Part shown: piece by piece, positions 7,298-9,777 of the stretch
How the letters are laid out: each line of letters opens with the position of its first letter
Numbering within the stretch: position 1 is the first letter of the stretch
NCBI GenBank assembly: GCA_947624405.1
Contig: CANQKB010000054.1
Location: forward strand, 1-9,777
Source of the DNA: an uncultured Clostridia bacterium
Lineage (GTDB): Bacteria > Bacillota > Clostridia > TANB77 > CAG-508
Direction: 5' to 3'
DNA: 9,777 nt
Notes under the pieces: generated by a model
The model's database searches: none
The model's input: only the letters and a program-made list of their open reading frames with translations
Told to the model about the DNA's origin: nothing
Translations under genes and position numbers: made by a program

Positions 7298-8141
7298 ATG
7301 ATTGTTGACAAAATAAAAAAACGTGAAACTAATAATGTAAAACATATAAACCCAGTTGATATACCTGCTGATAAATGGATAAAATGCGATGGGTGTAAGG
7401 AAATAGTGTATAAAGAGGCTGTACAAGAAAACTATAATGTTTGCCCTAATTGTGGATATCATTTTAGAATATCTAGTACAAAAAGAATTGCACAAATTAT
7501 CGATGAAGGAACTTTTGAAGAATTTGATTTAAAAATAGATACTGTTAATCCTTTGCAAATGGAGGAATATTTAAAAAAATTGACCGGATTAAGAGAAAAG
7601 ACAGGATTAGATGAAGCAGTAAAGTGTGGAACTGGTACTATTAATGGTGAAAAAGTTGTGATTTGTGTAATGGATGGCAATTTTTTAATGGGAAGTATGG
7701 GAACTGTTGTAGGAGAAAAGATTACATATTCAATAGAGAAGGCAATAGAACTTAAACTCCCACTTATCATATTTAGTGTTTCTGGTGGAGCAAGAATGCA
7801 AGAGGGTATAATGTCATTAATGCAAATGGCAAAGACTTCAAGTGCTATTGCAAAACTGGATGATGCAGGTCTTTTATTTATATCTGTTTTAACTGATCCA
7901 ACTTATGGTGGAGTTACGGCATCTTTTGCAAGTCTTCGGTGATATTATTTTAGCAGAGCCTGGAGCGATGATTGGATTTGCTGGACCTCGTGTTATTGAG
8001 CAGACTATTGGTAGCACTCTTCCAGATGGCTTTCAAACTGCAGAGTTTTTGCTTGAACATGGTTTTGTTGACAAAGTTGTTGAAAGAAAAAATATGAAAA
8101 ATATGCTTCACAAGTTGTTGTTAATGCATAAGAGAGATTAA
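7298..8141 (+). CDS. accD: Carboxyltransferase beta subunit AccD, read through one +1 frameshift
   Basis: Pairs with AccA to transfer the carboxyl group from carboxybiotin to acetyl-CoA. Reading 7298-7936, skipping C7937 and continuing 7938-8141 gives 280 residues. The N-terminal zinc ribbon is complete (Cys30, Cys33, Cys49, Cys52). The crotonase-like core includes SGGARMQEG and YGGVTASFASLGD. After the shift come AEPGAMIGFAGPRVIEQT and a family-like C-terminus. Without the shift the protein ends after residue 214, because the next zero-frame codon after CGG is TGA (7940-7942), losing the last 67 residues. The shifted residue is the conserved Gly of SLGD. AGAAAGGA at 7281-7288 sets the ATG. 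Intact neighbours argue for a functional product. Confidence 0.9.
7934..7942 (+). other. Putative +1 frameshift site in accD (CTT-CGG-TGA)
   Basis: The zero frame is AGT CTT CGG TGA. AccD similarity requires skipping C7937 to read GGT GAT ATT (Gly-Asp-Ile). A stop codon lies immediately after the CGG. The P-site codon CTT is the same as in the E. coli prfB +1 site (CTT TGA), but no AGGGGG-like element lies at the prfB spacing. Confidence 0.85.
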
Positions 8142-8163
8142 TATAAAGGAAGGTGGATAAAGT

Positions 8164-8970
8164 TTGAAGGCATGGGAGATTGTAAAAATTGTAAGAGCAC
8201 CTAATAGACCTACTGCTCTTGATTATATAGAAAATATATTTGATGATTTTATTGAACTTCATGGGGATAGATATTTTGCAGATGATAAAGCTATTGTGTG
8301 TGGATTAGCAAAATTAAATGAACAGCCTTTTACAATTATTGCTGAGCAAAAGGGAAGGAACACCAAGGAAAATATTGAAAGAAATTTTGGAATGCCTAAC
8401 CCCGAAAGTTATAGAAAAGCTTTAAGGTTCATGAAACAAGCCGAGAAATTTAATAGACCAATTATAACTTTTATTGATACAAAGGGAGCATATCCAGGAA
8501 TTGGAGCAGAAGAAAGAGGACAAGGAGAGGCTATTGCAAGAAATTTGCTTGAAATGTCTAGACTTAATGTACCCATAATTACAGTTGTAATTGGAGAAGG
8601 TTCAAGTGGTGGAGCACTTGCAATAGGAGTTGCAGATAGAGTTTTGATGCTAGATAATGCGGTGTATTCAATACTATCACCAGAAGGCTATGCAAGTATT
8701 CTTTGGAAGGACTCGTCAAGAGCTAAGGAAGCAGCCGAGGTTATGAAAATGACTGCTAAAGATTTATATGAGTTTAAAGTCATAGATAAAATAATTGAAG
8801 AACCTAAAGGTGGAGCACAGAAAGATGTATTGTTAACATCTAAAAATATTAAAGAAGCAGTAATTGATGCATATAATGAATTAAAGGACGTAAATACAAA
8901 AGAATTAACGGAATTAAGGTATAAAAAATTTAGAAACATGGGGGAATATAAAGATGTTATTGAAAAATAA
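8164..8970 (+). CDS. accA: Carboxyltransferase alpha subunit AccA
   Basis: Partner of AccD in the alpha2-beta2 carboxyltransferase that makes malonyl-CoA. The 268 residues correspond to the short Firmicute form that begins just before the AWxxVxxxRxPxRPTxxDYI segment and lacks the longer N-terminus of the E. coli protein. Core motifs are DTKGAYPGIGAEERGQGEAIA (about 105-125), GEGSSGGALAIG (144-155) and the ILSPEGYASILWKD segment. I see no ATG at the right place. TTG at 8164 follows AGGAAGGTGG (8147-8156) at good spacing and keeps the conserved N-terminus. The gene starts 22 bases after accD and its 3' end overlaps fabI by 17 bases. Confidence 0.95.
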   Translation: MKAWEIVKIVRAPNRPTALDYIENIFDDFIELHGDRYFADDKAIVCGLAKLNEQPFTIIAEQKGRNTKENIERNFGMPNPESYRKALRFMKQAEKFNRPIITFIDTKGAYPGIGAEERGQGEAIARNLLEMSRLNVPIITVVIGEGSSGGALAIGVADRVLMLDNAVYSILSPEGYASILWKDSSRAKEAAEVMKMTAKDLYEFKVIDKIIEEPKGGAQKDVLLTSKNIKEAVIDAYNELKDVNTKELTELRYKKFRNMGEYKDVIEK

Positions 8971-9727
8971 AAAGATTTTGATTATGGGTATTAGAAACAA
9001 ATGGAGTATTGCATGGGGAGTAGCAGAAATGGCTGATAAAAATGGGGCAGAATTGTATTTTACATATCAAGGTGAAGAAAATAAGGATAAGGTTGAAAAA
9101 TTACTTTCAGAGCTACCTAATTTTAAAAAGGCATATGCTTGTGATGCTTCAAATGATGAAGATATAGAAAGAGTATTTAAAGAAATAAAAGCAGAAGCAG
9201 GTAAAATTGATGGAATTTTACATAGTATAGCACATGCAAACACAGAGGATTTAAGAAATGATTTTATTTATACTTCAAAAGATGGATTTGCACATGCAAA
9301 TGATGTAAGTGCATATTCTTTTGTCGCTGTTTCAAGAATAGCAAAAGAATTAGATTTATTAAATAATGAGGCAAGTTTGGTTTCTTTGACATACTATGGC
9401 TCAACTAAAGTACTTAGTGGATATAATGTTATGGGAGTTGCTAAGGCTGCACTTGAATGTAGTGTTAGATATTTAGCAGATAATCTTGGTTCAGAAGGAA
9501 TAAGAGTTAATGCAATTTCAGCAGGACCAATTAAAACATTATCTTCAAAGGGAATTAAAGATTTTAATTCGATTTTGGATATAGTTGAGGAAAAGGCACC
9601 ATTAAGACGCAATGTTACTACCGATGAAGTCGGTAATGCTGTTGTATTTATGCTTTCTGATATGTCTAGAGCAATAACAGGACAAATATTATATGCAGAT
9701 AGTGGATATAATATTATGGGAATTTGA
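8954..9727 (+). CDS. fabI: Enoyl-ACP reductase FabI
   Basis: Reduces trans-2-enoyl-ACP with NAD(P)H in the last step of each elongation cycle. The protein has 257 residues, typical for FabI. It has the divergent Rossmann motif GIRNKWSIAWG (12-22), HSIAHA (90-95), and the FabI catalytic pattern Tyr147...Tyr157-x6-Lys164 (YNVMGVAK), followed by SAGPIKTLSSKGI. These distinguish it from FabG-type dehydrogenases and from the flavoprotein FabK found in many clostridial fab operons. Position 93 is Ala, as in other Firmicute FabI proteins I recall, where E. coli has Gly. The ATG lies inside the end of accA behind a GGGGG run (8940-8944), suggesting translational coupling. The stop codon overlaps the next promoter. 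Confidence 0.95.
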   Translation: MLLKNKKILIMGIRNKWSIAWGVAEMADKNGAELYFTYQGEENKDKVEKLLSELPNFKKAYACDASNDEDIERVFKEIKAEAGKIDGILHSIAHANTEDLRNDFIYTSKDGFAHANDVSAYSFVAVSRIAKELDLLNNEASLVSLTYYGSTKVLSGYNVMGVAKAALECSVRYLADNLGSEGIRVNAISAGPIKTLSSKGIKDFNSILDIVEEKAPLRRNVTTDEVGNAVVFMLSDMSRAITGQILYADSGYNIMGI

Positions 9728-9752
9728 CATAATTTTAATATTATGATATAAT
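9724..9752 (+). promoter_or_regulatory. Full-consensus sigma-A promoter for the next gene
   Basis: TTGACA (9724-9729) and TATAAT (9747-9752) match the housekeeping consensus at all twelve positions with an optimal 17-base spacer. The -35 box overlaps the fabI stop codon (9725-9727). Transcription would run rightward into sequence outside the window. No terminator for the fatty-acid cluster is visible before it. Confidence 0.8.
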
Positions 9753-9759
9753 ATTAAAA
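9733..9759. promoter_or_regulatory. Perfect 11-bp inverted repeat spanning the -10 box (candidate operator)
   Basis: TTTTAATATTA (9733-9743) and TAATATTAAAA (9749-9759) are exact reverse complements separated by TGATA. The repeat fills the promoter spacer and covers the -10 box, where a bound repressor would block polymerase. It has no T-tract of its own on the right side, so a terminator role is less likely. AT-richness makes chance more likely than for a mixed sequence. Confidence 0.55.
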
Positions 9760-9777
9760 CAATTTAAGCCAAGGGCT

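Noticed and set aside
7905..8141. A separate small gene after accD
   Set aside because: Its C-terminal part is the C-terminus of AccD in the +1 frame; the first residues overlap accD codons and are not conserved.

Overview
The window is A+T-rich with short intergenic gaps. Its genes are preceded by long Shine-Dalgarno sequences (AGAAAGGA) that match the 16S rRNA tail of Firmicutes. It most likely comes from an uncultured low-GC Firmicute, probably a gut-type Clostridium relative. This is an inference from gene content, operon order and base composition, not a taxonomic assignment.

Layout. Bases 1-232 hold a long imperfect hairpin with a T-tract (32-103) and a likely extended -10 promoter. 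Bases 233-1705 encode a surface protein with a type-IV-pilin-like N-terminus and BspA-type (DUF285) leucine-rich repeats, closed by a perfect-stem terminator (1747-1784). Bases 1785-2001 are an AT-rich leader with a strong dyad (1888-1930) covering an extended -10 box. From 2002 to 9727 lies one same-strand type II fatty-acid synthesis cluster: fabD-fabG-fabF-accB-fabZ-accC-accD-accA-fabI. The last 54 bases carry a full-consensus promoter (TTGACA-N17-TATAAT) overlapping the fabI stop and containing a perfect 11-bp inverted repeat. It points to the next, unseen gene.

How the genes work together. AccA, AccB, AccC and AccD form acetyl-CoA carboxylase and make malonyl-CoA. FabD moves malonyl to ACP, FabF condenses, FabG reduces the keto group, FabZ dehydrates and FabI reduces the enoyl group. 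FabH and ACP are not in the window and must be encoded elsewhere. The cluster resembles the clostridial fab/acc operon without its usual left part and with a FabI enoyl reductase at the right end.

Main anomaly. Two otherwise intact essential genes are broken by +1 frameshifts: fabF twice (4499 and 4803) and accD once (7937). In all three cases a single extra C precedes a conserved glycine codon (GGA, GGA, GGT), so the zero-frame codon at the break is CGG. By eye, these are the only in-frame CGG codons in roughly 3,000 codons, while about fifteen CGG triplets occur out of frame. This suggests that CGG is an unassigned or starved codon at which the ribosome shifts +1 and reads GGN as glycine. 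Sequencing error has to be excluded first.
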